64,000 nt of DNA from the NCBI RefSeq assembly GCF_907164915.1, contig NC_061867.1, forward strand, positions 40,408,338 to 40,472,337. The letters are read 5' to 3'. The notes under the pieces were generated by a model. It was not told where the DNA came from, did no database searches, and saw nothing but the letters and a program-made list of their open reading frames with translations. Each line of letters starts with the position of its first letter. The first letter of the stretch is position 1. This stretch comes from Impatiens glandulifera. Taxonomy: Eukaryota; Streptophyta; Magnoliopsida; Ericales; Balsaminaceae. Positions 1 to 11,249 of this stretch are shown in pieces. The translations under genes were made by a program, and so were the position numbers.

Positions 1-789
1 ACTAGATGTACGCTACTTCTGCTCCACTAGTCCGTGTAGATCAGTACGATAACTAGATACATCCAATGAATTAATTCCACATAAGCAAATATTCTTCCCA
101 CTACTTGTTTCTTATAAGATAATTCTCGAAAAATATTTGGTGCACTACCAGATTGGTACATCCATGATCTTTATGTACAGAGTCTGTTGTACCTATGTAC
201 TATGGAGGCTTTCCAATGGGTGTTTGCCACGTGTCATTCCAGAAGATTCGATTGTTGGTACCTATTCTCTATTTAAAGATCCTCAAGGACAACGGACGAA
301 CACACACGCTGATACACGAACGAACTACTGAACTTACAATCTTATAAATTGCTTTCTTGCTAACTGTGTTTGTACATCAAGAGAGAGATAAAATCAAAGT
401 ATTGTCTAGTTGAATGATATTCTTCAATATACTGTAAGTTGAAAAGAGTCTGTTCAACAGTGAGCTTGTTTTGCAACTGTATATGATTCTAAGAAAAGTA
501 TAGTGAATCCTTCCGGTGGTTGGAAGAAGGAGTGACGTAGGAGAGTTTTGATCCGAACATCCATAAACAACTATGTGTGTCATTTACATTATGTCATCTT
601 CTCCTTCATTGGTTCTTAGCTTCAAACCTGAACAAACGTTTCCACACTTGAATCGTTCAAGAGTTTGCATGAGTTTGTGAAGAATAAAAAGTGATACAAA
701 TCCCTATCAGGATTTCTATCAAACCGTTTTGCACGAAGTTGTCATCAATAGTTAGACCCCTGTCTCTATTGGTGCCACCGATCCTTTCA
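1..789 (+). mobile_element. 3' portion of a copia-type LTR (hairpin-array family), cut by the window edge
   Basis: This segment aligns with the 3' part of the solo LTR at 3367-5755: both share the CCTTCCGGTGGTTGG...TGACGTAGGAGAG block, the block with CCGAACATCCATAAAC, and the end CCGATCCT-TTCA. The LTR 3' end is taken as the CA at 788-789. A second member of the family (46140-46398) is followed by a tRNA-iMet type primer-binding site and a copia gag, which assigns the family to Ty1/copia. The array-bearing 5' half lies outside the window. The 64-codon open frame at 137-331 is chance coding inside the LTR. Confidence 0.85.
228..278 (+). promoter_or_regulatory. Putative LTR U3 promoter: G-box plus TATA-like element
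   Basis: A perfect G-box core CACGTG lies at 228-233 and a TATTTAAAG TATA-like element at 270-278. The G-box recurs at the equivalent place in the minus-strand solo LTR (17440-17445), while the 3367-5755 copy has CACGTA. The order and spacing fit a Pol II promoter driving LTR transcription; activity is inferred, not seen. Confidence 0.45.
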
Positions 790-1125
790 GAAATTCAATT
801 ATTTTTTATTATATATATATATATATATCATTATTAACAAAATATTTTTATTTAATATTAGGCTAAGAGATATAATTATTTTATTAAATTTTGTTTTGTA
901 TGTGTATGAAAATAAAAAATATTTTTCTTAATAAATTTATATCATATTGAGAAAAATTAAAAAAAAATTTAATTATTTTTATTATATAAAATGTTTTATA
1001 TATATCATTATTAACGAAATATTTTTATTTAATATTAGGATACAAATATAATTATTTCTATTATATTTTTTTATGAGTATAAAAAAATATAGTTATTGAA
1101 AATAAAATTTATAATATATATATAA

Positions 1126-1180
<55 letters not shown>

Positions 1181-3119
1181 AAATTATAAAATTATTTCAA
1201 CATGGTCTAGCGGTTAAAGTGTTAACATTTATATACTTAAAACCAGTTTTTGAATCCCTCTAGAAGAAGTTATTTTATATGAGTGTGCAAATATTACATT
1301 GGTAGATGAAGTGGAAACGGGAATATCGGCTTGAGTAAAAAAAATATTGGTGATAAAAAACCTATGGGTTCGTCCACGGGAGGAATGTCGACTTGAGTAA
1401 AACAAACATTGTTGAAAAGACCTAAAGGTTTTTAAATAGAGGGTGATTTAAGGCCTAAGATCATATCGAAATGTGTAAACAAATGTTGAGAATGTCGGCT
1501 TGTGTAAAACAAATATTAGTGAGTAACTTAAGGGTTCGTACATAGAGAGTGATTTAGTGCCTAAGATTATCCTGAAAGGTGTAATCGAATGTTTAAAAAT
1601 GCACCCTTGAATAATGTTAGATTTTTCCATGAAAGGTGAGTCAAAGACAAAGATAATGCCAAAAGATGTAATTGAATGATTAAGTATGGTGGGAATTTAG
1701 AATGATTAAAGTTAATAAAAAATTATTGAAATATAGTTTATATGATATATATGGATGAGAGAGTTTTTAATAATGTATTTTTTCATTTTTAGTTTTAAAA
1801 TTATTAATTATATATATACATAAAAAATCTATAAAAATATAATAAATATTTTTTTATTTTAATTTATAATATATATATATATATATATATTAAAAAATAT
1901 AAATTAAACAAGAAATTTAAAAATATATTTAACTAAATATGTTAAGTTTTAAAGCGATCGAGAAATTATTATTGATTTATTTATTATTATAAAAAACAAA
2001 ATAAAACATTATATATACTCGAAATAATATTTTAGAAATGACTAAAAATTTTTAAAAAAATATTAATACATATTTAATATATCATTAATTAAAAAGATTG
2101 AAATAAAAAAATATTGTTAAAAGTAAAAACAAAATAGGTAATTATTTAAATTTAAAAAATAATTAATTAAATATGTTAAGTTTTAAATTCATTTAGAAAT
2201 ATATTTGAGACTTATTTATTATTATTAAAGATATAAAATTAAAACACTTTAAAAAATCATTTTTTTATTATCACATATTTTTTTATTTAATTATATATAT
2301 ATATATATTATTTTTAAATAGTTTTTAATAATTTATTATTATAAAAAATAATTAATAATTTATTATTATAAAAAATAAATTAAGACATTGTATGAGAATT
2401 TTTTTATTCGCAAATATTTTTATTTAATTATTTTTTAATATTTGTTTAATTATATATTATAATAATTTATTATTTTAAAAAACAAATTAAGACATGTATA
2501 CAACAATTTTATTAGTACATATCATTTTTAATTATATATATATATATACATATATTAATTTTAAATATTTTTTTTTATGTTTGTCAATTTATCTATTATA
2601 TTAATCTATTTATTTTTAAATAATTAATTATATTCAATTTCTTAATTTTTCTAGTTTTAATAAATGTCAATTCTTACTAAATTTGGATATTAAATAATTA
2701 AAATTATTATAGATATAAAAAATATAATAAACTTACGTGAATTGGTTAGATGATTTATTAATATTTTTATTTTTCAAATAAGTATATAATAATAAGAAAT
2801 ATTAGACTCAAGTAGAACTTCATATAATTTGATTTTTATATTATTTGATCAGTAATTTGATACAAAATTCAATGTTTGATGATTTTTTTTCTAAACTACT
2901 TTTCTTTAAATTAGGTATATGTTGTCAATTTATATGATTGATCTGTATGCATTACATATTTCTTTTAGATGTTTTTCAAACTATATATACTCGATAAATT
3001 TAAAAATATTCGTAAAAATTAAAATTTGGTTTAACTTAATTTTTACCAATTAAAACCAATTTAAAAATTTTAAAAATATATTTTTATTTAAAATATTTAT
3101 ATATAAATAATATATTTTT
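790..3119. other. AT-rich non-coding stretch
   Basis: No credible coding frame on either strand. It holds an (AT)n tract at about 1132-1178, a tRNA-like segment at about 1200-1255 (TCTAGCGGTTAAAGTGT then TTTGAATCCCT, resembling A and B boxes, probably a SINE relic), and long runs of A/T. The right part may be the body of a non-autonomous Helitron that ends at 3158. Confidence 0.6.
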
Positions 3120-3159
3120 TATATTCTTACCCGTGCAAATGCACAAGATCTATGCTAGT
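3120..3159 (+). mobile_element. Helitron-like 3' terminus
   Basis: The segment has a short hairpin (CCGTGC-AAAT-GCAC) followed after about ten bases by CTAG and then T, the usual layout of plant Helitron 3' ends (hairpin then CTRR, inserted before T). The terminal CTAG ends at 3158. The 5' TC end was not located. Similar GATCTATG-CTAGTT ends occur at the inner edges of the foldback near 37.2 and 37.7 kb. Confidence 0.4.
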
Positions 3160-3256
3160 TTTTTTATAATAATAATTGGGTCGTCACATGTATAAACAAA
3201 TAACATAAACATGAATAAGTTTTAGTTATGCATGAATATAAAGTCATATAAAAATA

Positions 3257-3328
3257 CCCTTACAAAGGGGCTTAAACCCTCAACGACAAGGTTAAGAACC
3301 TTGCATTCTACCAACTAAGCTAGACAAC
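3257..3328 (-). repeat. tRNA-Lys(CTT)-like relic, copy 1
   Basis: The minus strand reads like a plant tRNA-Lys: D-arm TAGCTTAGTTGGTAGAATGC, anticodon region GGTTCTTAACC with anticodon CTT, and T-arm GAGGGTTTAAGCCCC. Acceptor pairing is degraded (5' GTTGTCT against a poor 3' partner). It recurs at 5836-5907 with the same downstream sequence on the plus strand (TTTGTTTT...TTATAATAATAA), so it is part of a repeat, SINE-like or a tRNA pseudogene, rather than a working tRNA gene. Confidence 0.55.
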
Positions 3329-3366
3329 TTTGTTTTCATGCAATTTCTTATAATAATAACAGCTTG

Positions 3367-5755
3367 TGTTGGGTCAAATTATTTTGACTAAGTGTTGAAA
3401 TAATTTACCCTCTGATATTTTGATGATGAAATAACTTATGAGTTTTGATACAGGTGTATTGAGACAACATATTATTAGACTTGGATCTAATCAGGGTCAT
3501 TAGACCAATTTTGATTCTCATTCGCATAAAATTAGACGCACAGTCTAACTTATCGGAATTAGACGTGCAGTCTAATAGACGTGTAAATTAGACGTGAGTC
3601 TAATAGAATTAGACGTACAGTCTAACTCAACGGAGTTAGATGTGTAGTCTAATAGATGTGTAAAGAATTAGACGGATAGTCTTATGAATACACGGAATTA
3701 GACGTGAGTCTAATAGAATTAGACGTATAGTCTAACTCATCGGAGTTAGACATGTAGTCTAATAGATGTAAAGAATTAGACGGATAGTCTAATGAATACA
3801 TAAAATTAGACGTAAGTCTAATAGAATTAGACGTACAGTCTAACTCATCGGAGTTAGACGTGTATTCTAATAGATGTAAAGAATTAGACGGATAGTCTAA
3901 TGAATACACGGAATTACACGCAAGTCTAATAGAATTAGACGTACAGTCTAACTCATCGGAGTTAGACGTGTAGTCTAATAGATGTAAAGAATTAGACGGA
4001 TAGTCTAATGAATACGCGGAATTAGACGTGCCAGTCTAACTCAATGGAGTTAGACGTGGCAGTCTAATGGTTATTGAATAATTAGACGGGTAGTCTAATT
4101 AGTGAAAGTTAGATGTGAGTCTAACTCCTTTAGACAAGTTTGAGGTAGAACCGGAATTAGACGTGCAGTCTAACTCAGTGGAGTTATACGTGCCAGTCTA
4201 ATGGTTATTTAATAATTAGACGGGTAGTCTAATTAGTGAAAGTTAGACGTGAGTCTAACTCCTTCAGACAAGTCTGAGGTAGAACCGGAATTAGACGTGC
4301 AGTCTAACTCAGTGGAGTTAGATGTGCCGGTCTAATGGTTATTGAATAATTAGACGTGTAGTCTAATAGATGTAAAGAATTAGACGGATGGTTTAATGAA
4401 TACGCGGAATTAGACGTGTCAGTCTAACTCAGTGGAGTTAGACATGGAAGTCTAATGGTTATTATAATTAGACGGTAGTCTAATTAGTGAAAGTTAGACG
4501 CGAGTCTAACTCCTTCGGACAAGTCTAAGGTAGAACCGGAATTAGACGTGCAGTCTAACTCAGTGGAGTTAGACGTGCCGATCTAATGGTTATTGAATAA
4601 TTAGACGGGTAGTCTAATTAGTGAAAGTTAGACGTGAGTCTAACTCCTTCAGACTAGTCTGAGGTAGAACCGGAATTAGACGTGCCAGTCTAACTCAGTG
4701 GAGTTAGACGTGGCAGTCTAATGGTTATTGTAATTAGACGTGAGTCTAATTCTATTAGACTAGGCGGTCTAATAGACGTTTCTCATTAGAAGGAGTTGAC
4801 CTATTTCATTTAACTGATTTTCACAAATTCGTCTAGCTAAAATACGTCTAATGCTCTGTTTAAGTAGTACGCTTGAATCTAGCATTTCTCCTACCCACGC
4901 GCTATAGCTGTACCCTACTCCTGCTCCACTTTTGAGTGAAGATTAGTACAACAGCTATATGCATCCAATCAAGGAATGCCACGTAAGAGAATTTCCCTCA
5001 CATTACCCGTTTTGCAGGTACATCCCTGATGGAATATTCGGCGCACTACCAGTTCGTTACGGCCACGATCCTTGTGCTCAAAACCTGCTGTGTACAATGG
5101 AGGCTTTCCAATGGAAGAGTGCCACGTATCATTCTTGAAGATTCGACCGTTAGCTCCTTCTCAGTATTTAATCAATCCTAAGGACAACGGACGAAGCACC
5201 TAAAACCTTTTTTCAAGCCTTAACAACTTTGAGCTTTTGCCTTACGAACAAGCAATCTGATTTTGTAGAGAGAGACTACTCAATCATTTTGCTTACTGAA
5301 CTTATTGTGTGAAGCTTCTTTCTGATTGTACTGTGTGTGAATCGAGAGAGAGAGCTAGAATCAAAACACCTTTAGCTGAGTGATATTCTTCATCTTGTAA
5401 TTGAACAGAAAGTGTTATGTTCAATAGTGAGCTAAGTGTGTGTAAACTGTATTTGATTCTTATCATCTTATAGTGAATCCTTCCGGTGGTTGGAAGAAAG
5501 GGTGACGTAGGAGAGTTTCTCCGAACATCCATAAACAAACTGTTGTGTTCTTCATTTCTGTCATCTTTTCATATTTCATCTTGTGCTTCAAACCCAAGTA
5601 AAAAATTCCGCCTTGAATCTGTTTCAAGTGTTTACACAAGTTTGCGTAGAATAGAAAGAGATATTAATCCCTAACAGGATTTCTATCAAACCGTTTTTCA
5701 TAAGCCTTCATCCTTATCCAGACCCCTGTCTCTATCGATAAAACCGATCCTATCA
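3367..5755 (+). mobile_element. Solo LTR of the hairpin-array copia family with perfect 5-bp TSD
   Basis: The LTR begins TGTTGGGTCAAATTATTTTG and ends CCGATCCTATCA. It is flanked on both sides by GCTTG (3362-3366 and 5756-5760), a perfect 5-bp target duplication; no internal region or second LTR follows. The empty site can be read across as ATAATAATAACAGCTTGTGG. At about 2.4 kb it is long for its family because of a 1.26-kb tandem array in U3 (3529-4792). The 3' third matches 1-789, with the CCGGTGGTTGG and GACGTAGGAGAG blocks. Insertion split a repeat that carries the tRNA-Lys-like relics. Confidence 0.92.
3529..4792 (+). repeat. U3 tandem array of TTAGAC...GTCTAA hairpin motifs
   Basis: Dozens of copies of an inverted motif, ATTAGACGTGCAGTCTAA and variants (arms TTAGAC/GTCTAA, loop of 4-6 bases), arranged in two higher-order patterns. 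From 3600 to 4020 the super-unit is about 105-110 bp; from 4020 to 4790 it is about 135 bp and includes CTCAGTGGAGTTAGACGTG and CTCCTTCAGACAAGTCTGAGG. The open frame on the minus strand at 3682-3909 merely reads this repeat (36-residue period). Shorter arrays of the same motif lie in the LTR copies at 17.7-18.3, 19.96-20.13 and 23.37-23.53 kb. Confidence 0.95.
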
Positions 5756-5835
5756 GCTTGTGGTCCCATGTTTAAAAGATTAAAAAAACTTCTACAAGTT
5801 TTACTTGCGGAGAAATCTATAACCACAAAGATGGA

Positions 5836-5907
5836 CGCCCACCGAGGGGTTTAAACCCTCAACCACAAGGGTAAGAGCTTTGCGCTCTACCAACTGGCTA
5901 GACGGGC
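5836..5907 (-). repeat. tRNA-Lys(CTT)-like relic, copy 2
   Basis: The minus strand gives a nearly complete tRNA-Lys: acceptor GCCCGTC pairs with GGTGGGC, the D-arm has lost one base (GCCAGTTGGTAGAGC), the anticodon CTT is kept, and the anticodon stem has an A/C mismatch (CAAAG/CCTTG). The T-arm GAGGGTTTAAACCCCT is intact in shape. Missing D-arm base and stem mismatch argue against a functional tRNA; it is a tandem sister of the copy at 3257-3328. Confidence 0.6.
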
Positions 5908-5949
5908 TTTGTTTTTATGAAATTGCTTATAATAATAATAACTCGTGGT

Positions 5950-8922
5950 TGTAACCCTCAGAAAAATCGTCAATATTCAGGTTTCATATAAAGTCTCAAG
6001 GTTCGAGAATTTCAACATCAGTTTGAGTGTTAGGAAATTTCTTTAAAAACAAAACATTATTTAAAAGATTATTAAATTATCCCTGACCGCTTTTTAAACT
6101 AATTAAAAATAATTATTGTCGGGGTTCAATTTTAAATAATTCAGGAATTTATGGTAATCAAATCACAATTTAATTTTTTAGAAATCCTTAAATTTAAATT
6201 AGTTAAACATAAGTAATTTAAAAGTTTATTTATTTTAAAACAAAGTCACCAATTGATGCTTTATCCTCAGTACCCGTTTTAAAAATGGTCCATTTATAAA
6301 TTTTGGCTTTTGAAAATCAATTGTATAACGATTTATTTTACTAATTATTCTTCTAGTCCTAAACATGCATATAAAATATTGTAACAACAATATTTAAAAT
6401 GATGATACTTGTTGTTGATGTCGTTGACTTAGGGGAAATACCTGGAGAACATTAGTCATTTTTAAGGGTGTTAGGGTTTAGAAATAAACACCAAACATGC
6501 ATTAGGCAAAATATTGTTTATGGAAATATCTCAAAAATATTTTGAAATAATTTTATAATTTTTAGGGATTTTTAGAAAATGGTTTGGGGTTCCAAAATTA
6601 CAAAAATAATTTTGGGTTTTGAAAAGGGGAACCAAACATGCCTTAGGATCGGAGTCCATGCTTTGGGTCTGTTTTTATCAGTCAAGGTTTAAACACCCTC
6701 GGTCTGTTTCGAGGAGCCTCTCGATCGAGGCTCGGGATCTTCAATCGGAGTGTTAAAGTCCCTCGGTCAAGGTGCTAAGGACTCTCAGTCCTTGGATGAG
6801 ATCATTGGTTTGGGTGTACAAACCCACAGATTATGGGTTAGTTCTAGGCTGTTATTTGGTCCCGGATTTAGGAATTCTCGGTCCTGAGTTTAGACTTCTC
6901 GGTCCTAGGTACTGGAATTCTCGATCCTAGGTTGAAACTCTCGTTCCTAGGTTGGACCTCTCAGTCCTGAATATAAAAATCCACGGTCGGATCTCTCAGT
7001 CCTTTCTCAAGAACATCGATCAGATCTCTTAGTCTTAGCTCAAGAACATCAGTCGAACCTCTCGGTCCTAGGTCTCGGTTTGGACTGATGATTATCGGTC
7101 GGACTTCTCGGTCCTCATGAACACAAATGTGTAGTTTATAAATTTGTTTTTTTATCTTGGATTCTTTGATCCAAGGGCTTGGGTAGTTTCACAAAGCTCC
7201 TAGGAACATGTTGATCATCATCTCAAGGTATCCATCAACCTGGATGATGATCAAATCGTTCAAAATAGTTTGTGATCAAAATTGGGTTTTTGATTTTAAA
7301 GTTGTTTTGAGGAGAAATGAGCTATCCAATAGTATCCTTATATCTCATATACTTGATTGGTACCAAACAAGAACACTGAATGTTCATTTTGACCAAATCA
7401 AGAACTAAAAAATTTCAATTATTTTGAAAATTATGATTTTAATTAAACATGTCTAGGATGGATTAAACATGATTCAAACAATATTCTAACATAATTACAA
7501 TCCTGTTAGGATGCTTTCTGAGATGTGATTCAAGATAATTAACCCCATAACTATGAATATGTTTTTTTTTTAATTTTTAAAATTCAAATTTGAGTTTTTT
7601 TGTTTTATGGTGATTGATTGTTTCTAACCTATCTATAAAATTTATAAATGATCATATGATTAATTTTTAACCATAAAACACCATAAACGCAAAATACAAG
7701 CTTATGCAATTTGAAATATATATTTCAAATTCAAACTTTAAATAAGAATTTGAGTGTGATTGGAACCTTACCAAGAATTGGAGAACACTCATTGATCCTT
7801 ATGGAAGTTTTTGGGATGCTCAGATCAAAGTTTTAAGGCCTCAAACAACAAATTTGAAAAATTCAAAAGCTTGAAGCTTTAATGGCAGATTTATGTTTTT
7901 TTCGATTTGAAGGCGAAGAGTGAATTCCTTGGTTTCGGAATGACTCGGGGTGTATATATAGCATCTCTAAGTCAGTGGAGGCTTCAAGTGGATTGAATCA
8001 TCCAAAAGACATTAATGGCGTTTTGACTGTTCTTCTGACCACTTGATGATATAGAGAATAATCACCCCTATATAAGTAGCATAAATTATTACCAAAGTAG
8101 GGTGATTATTTCAACTTTCGAATTAGCCAAAAATATGAACTGTGGGGAAAGTTTCATCTTTGTTAAATCAAATTCCATTCTTCTTGCTTATCCTTATGGC
8201 GATCGCGATGAAAACGAACGTGGCACATGAAACAACATCGTTTTATGCACATTTGGGCGTTCCGTCAAGCGTTGTTGCGTGTTATGGACAACGCTAATGT
8301 CCAACGCTAATGAACGTGTGTTCCCTCTATTGTAGAGGGCACGCGGGCTGTTCCTAGGCATTGGATGAAGATCAGATGCTCATTTAGCAAATGCGGTTTT
8401 GGCTGTAGTCATCTCACAGGATTTCGGCTACACCCGATTATGAATTTTATTTTTTTTATTTAAAAACCTTAAGGGATTGTTTGAAATTGATTTTTTTTCA
8501 CTCTTTTGTCCTTAATTTTTATATTTTTAAATACACAAAATATTAAAATAAATATGACAAATGTTTTACCTATTTTTTTATTATATATATATATTTTTTT
8601 TTGCATATTTTAGGGTTAAATAAATAAAATCGGGGGATGAAATAGGTACTTCATTTCATCTTAAATTATTTATTTTAATTCCGTAATTTTTTTATAAAAT
8701 TATTTTAAGATAAACGAGCACAACATTTATCCTAAATAATTTTTTTTTATTTTGACAATTTCCTTAATTAATTAGGCTTTTATTATCATAATAATTAGTC
8801 TAATCAATCTTTTTAATTGGGTTTTGTCCATGGGGTTAATTATTTTAATTTTATTTATTAAAAATAAATTAAAATAATTATTTTAATTTTATAAATTGGT
8901 GGGTAAATTTTTAGTACTTATA
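5950..8922 (+). mobile_element. Large LTR (copy A) of an unclassified LTR retrotransposon
   Basis: The segment aligns in reverse orientation with 14020-18675 over nearly its whole length and, in part, with 39740-42480. Shared landmarks are the start TGTAACCCTCAGAAAAA, the C-GGTCCT minisatellite, the block with GATCATCATCTCAAGGTATC, and the stretch before TTTTTAGTACTTATA. The two full copies are of similar length (about 3.0 and 3.1 kb) and start TGTAA and end (T/C)A, as LTRs do. No coding sequence is convincing inside. Class is not proven; size and arrays in the adjacent internal region would fit a large Gypsy-type element. Confidence 0.7.
6690..7115 (+). repeat. Degenerate minisatellite with CTCGGTCCTAGG core
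   Basis: Repeats of (C)TCTCGGTCCTAGGTT and variants every 20-30 bases. Orthologous arrays lie in the two other LTR copies at about 15820-16320 and 41540-41900 (reverse orientation, GGACCGAGA). In 41.6-41.9 kb the array happens to leave a 97-codon open frame. Confidence 0.75.
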
Positions 8923-9300
8923 GTGTCACAGGTTTAAGCGAATAAAAATAAACCTCTTTAAGTTTTAGTTGCGGTGGAACTTATTTTAATCTCTTAATTT
9001 TTTATAAAATTATTTTAATATAAATGAGTACAATATTTATCCCAAATAATTTTAATTTTTTTTTATTTTGACAATTTTTCTTAATTAATTAGACTTTAAT
9101 TATCATAATAGTTAGTCTAATTAATTGGTTTAATTGGGTTTTGGCGAACTAATAATGTTTTGTTTTGTTAATATTCCCAAAACAAACAAAAATATCGCGG
9201 TATTAAATAACAATGTCAACGTTAATGATGGAAGGTAACATATTTTATTAATATTGTGTTTCTAATATTTCAAGTTGACAATAATGGTTATCTGTTTTAT
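8923..9300 (+). repeat. Internal region next to LTR A, with partial duplication of the LTR end
   Basis: 8985-9140 repeats 8690-8850: TTTTTTATAAAATTATTTTAA, then GAGTACAATATTTATCC, then TAATTAGTCTAATT and GGGTTTTG occur in the same order in both. This is followed by AT-rich sequence without coding potential. Confidence 0.6.
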
Positions 9301-9309
9301 TTCTAGTAT

Positions 9310-9795
9310 TTCAAGTGAAGTGAGCTTAACATCAGAGCGCACATCGTTTGAGAGCGTACATCAGCTCTTGTGTGAAGTGTGTTTCACATTAGAGATGTTG
9401 TATAACACCTAACGTGTGATGCTCGCTTCACATAAAAGCGCACTTCACAAAAAGCTATTGTACAATAACTCTAATGTGAAGTACACTTCAAATTAGAGTT
9501 GTTGTTCATAAGCTATCGTATGATGCTCACTTCACATTAGAGCGCGCTTCATAGAGAGTTGTTGTACATCAACTCTCATGTGAAGTGCACTTCACATTAG
9601 ATCTGATGTACAATAACTATCGTGTGATGCACATTTTACATTAGAGCTGATGTACAAAAACTATTGTGTGATGCTCTCTTCATATTACAACTGTTGTATA
9701 ACAGCCATCATGTGATGCTCCCTTCACATGAGAGTGCACTTCACATAACAACTCTTGTATGATCCAAGCATCACACGATAGTGAATCATATTCAC
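9310..9795 (+). repeat. Tandem array of CTTCACATTAGAGC motifs
   Basis: Degenerate units built from GTGATGCTC(A/G)CTTCACATTAGAGCGCACTTCACAT and TGTACAATAACTATCGTGTGA alternate through the segment. Many units contain near-palindromes (GTGAAGTGCACTTCAC). Units vary in length, so no single period is exact. No coding frame. Confidence 0.75.
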
Positions 9796-11240
9796 CATCA
9801 TTTGTTTTTCATGGTCTAGAATTCAGTGTGAATTTACGAGTTGCCGTCGTCAATTAAAATTTTGATCAAGAAGACGAATTCATTGTGCCAAGCAATCTCG
9901 ATGTGTTTAAAAGATATTTTTATAATATCAAGCATGCACATAACGGTTTAAAGTTCGACCTTGAAAGGAGCTTATTTAAACATAATCCAATCCCAAGTTT
10001 TGTATAACTTATAACATCTTAGTACAAAAAATAAAGGAGAGAATATACGTATGTAACTTGCGTGTTCATAGGCCTTGTCTCACTTACATAAAAAAACTCC
10101 ATGTCCCTTCCTCAAAAGTGAAAGAAAACCTTTTGAGAAATGAAGAAAACATTGATCCCATCCTAGAGTCGATGTGTCGTATTTTAGAAAATAAGTAGGG
10201 GCAAATCTAGGAACATCGCTTTCGTTCAAGTGATATTATCATAAACAAAACTAAGGATTTCACAATGATTCCGATTCAATACATATCGGTCATAAGTTAT
10301 TTTTCGTTTATAGGCGATTATCCTAAAAGTCATCCTCCATCGATGTTTTTGAAGAAAACTAACCTAAATAAACCACATAAAAGCGAGGCCTAGAGCCCCA
10401 AATTGAGAAATGACACCTTATCATTGCTTTTGTAAAAGAATGAGAGTTTTAAGACTTGTGCTTTAGGGATAAAAAACCAAAAAAATGAAAATGACAAAAA
10501 GAGAATTGGAATAAACTCCGAAAATCTCTAAAATAATGAAAAATGTACACGTGTTGGTTGAAATATTGAAATTATTATTCGTTGTCTACTCAGACTCTAG
10601 TCTTGATTACTACGGTAAGGGTAAGGATGTACCGATTCTACCAAATATACACGCGAGTTAACAATAGAAAAAAAGAGAAAAATGACATATGAAAACCCAA
10701 TGAAAAAAGTCGGAAAAAAAACCTACCCCAAATGTTTTTGCAATGAGTTGAACTTTCAAAAAATGTGGTTCAGGACCAAGCAACCAAAATAAGTTGCACT
10801 GTTTTATCAAAATATCAAAGTGTTGACCACCTTCCTAGAGGACTATGATCATGGATAATCATTTGTACACAAGATCAAATTTATAGCTCATATATCGAAA
10901 ATTAGGGAAAAATAAATCTTCTTTCTTGAGGAAATTAAAATCATCACAAGGGACAGAAAAGATGTTCAAAGCATAGCCCTGAATACGTTTCGAATCCGAA
11001 AATGTGATGATTCATTCCAAAGAATCAAGGTTCATTCCAATCTAGAAAAATATAGATAAATAAGGATAGAAAATGGGGAACAAAAAATGTGTTCCTTTAT
11101 CAAAAACATGAGTCATCTGTCCATAAATAAGACCTTAAAAAACATCAACTGATTTTAAAATTAGTTGCGATGTCATTTTGGAAAAAGAAAGGGAAACAAG
11201 GGTTTTGTTGAAATATTCCCTTAAAAGGCATAGAGCCGTG
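9796..11240. other. Non-coding internal sequence of the large element
   Basis: Moderate-complexity sequence between two arrays, beginning with ACGAGTTGCCGTCGTCAATT. Frames are interrupted throughout on both strands and I recognise no protein domain. It is most simply untranslated internal sequence of the retroelement whose LTRs flank it. Confidence 0.45.
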
Positions 11241-11249
11241 ACCGAAACT

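Noticed and set aside
3529..4792. CRISPR-like look of regularly spaced palindromic motifs
   Set aside because: Repeats are degenerate, spacers are repeats themselves, the array is inside an LTR with a TSD, and the genome is plant nuclear.
5836..5907. Functional tRNA-Lys gene
   Set aside because: One D-arm base is missing and the anticodon stem has a mismatch; a sister relic with similar flanks shows it is a repeat.
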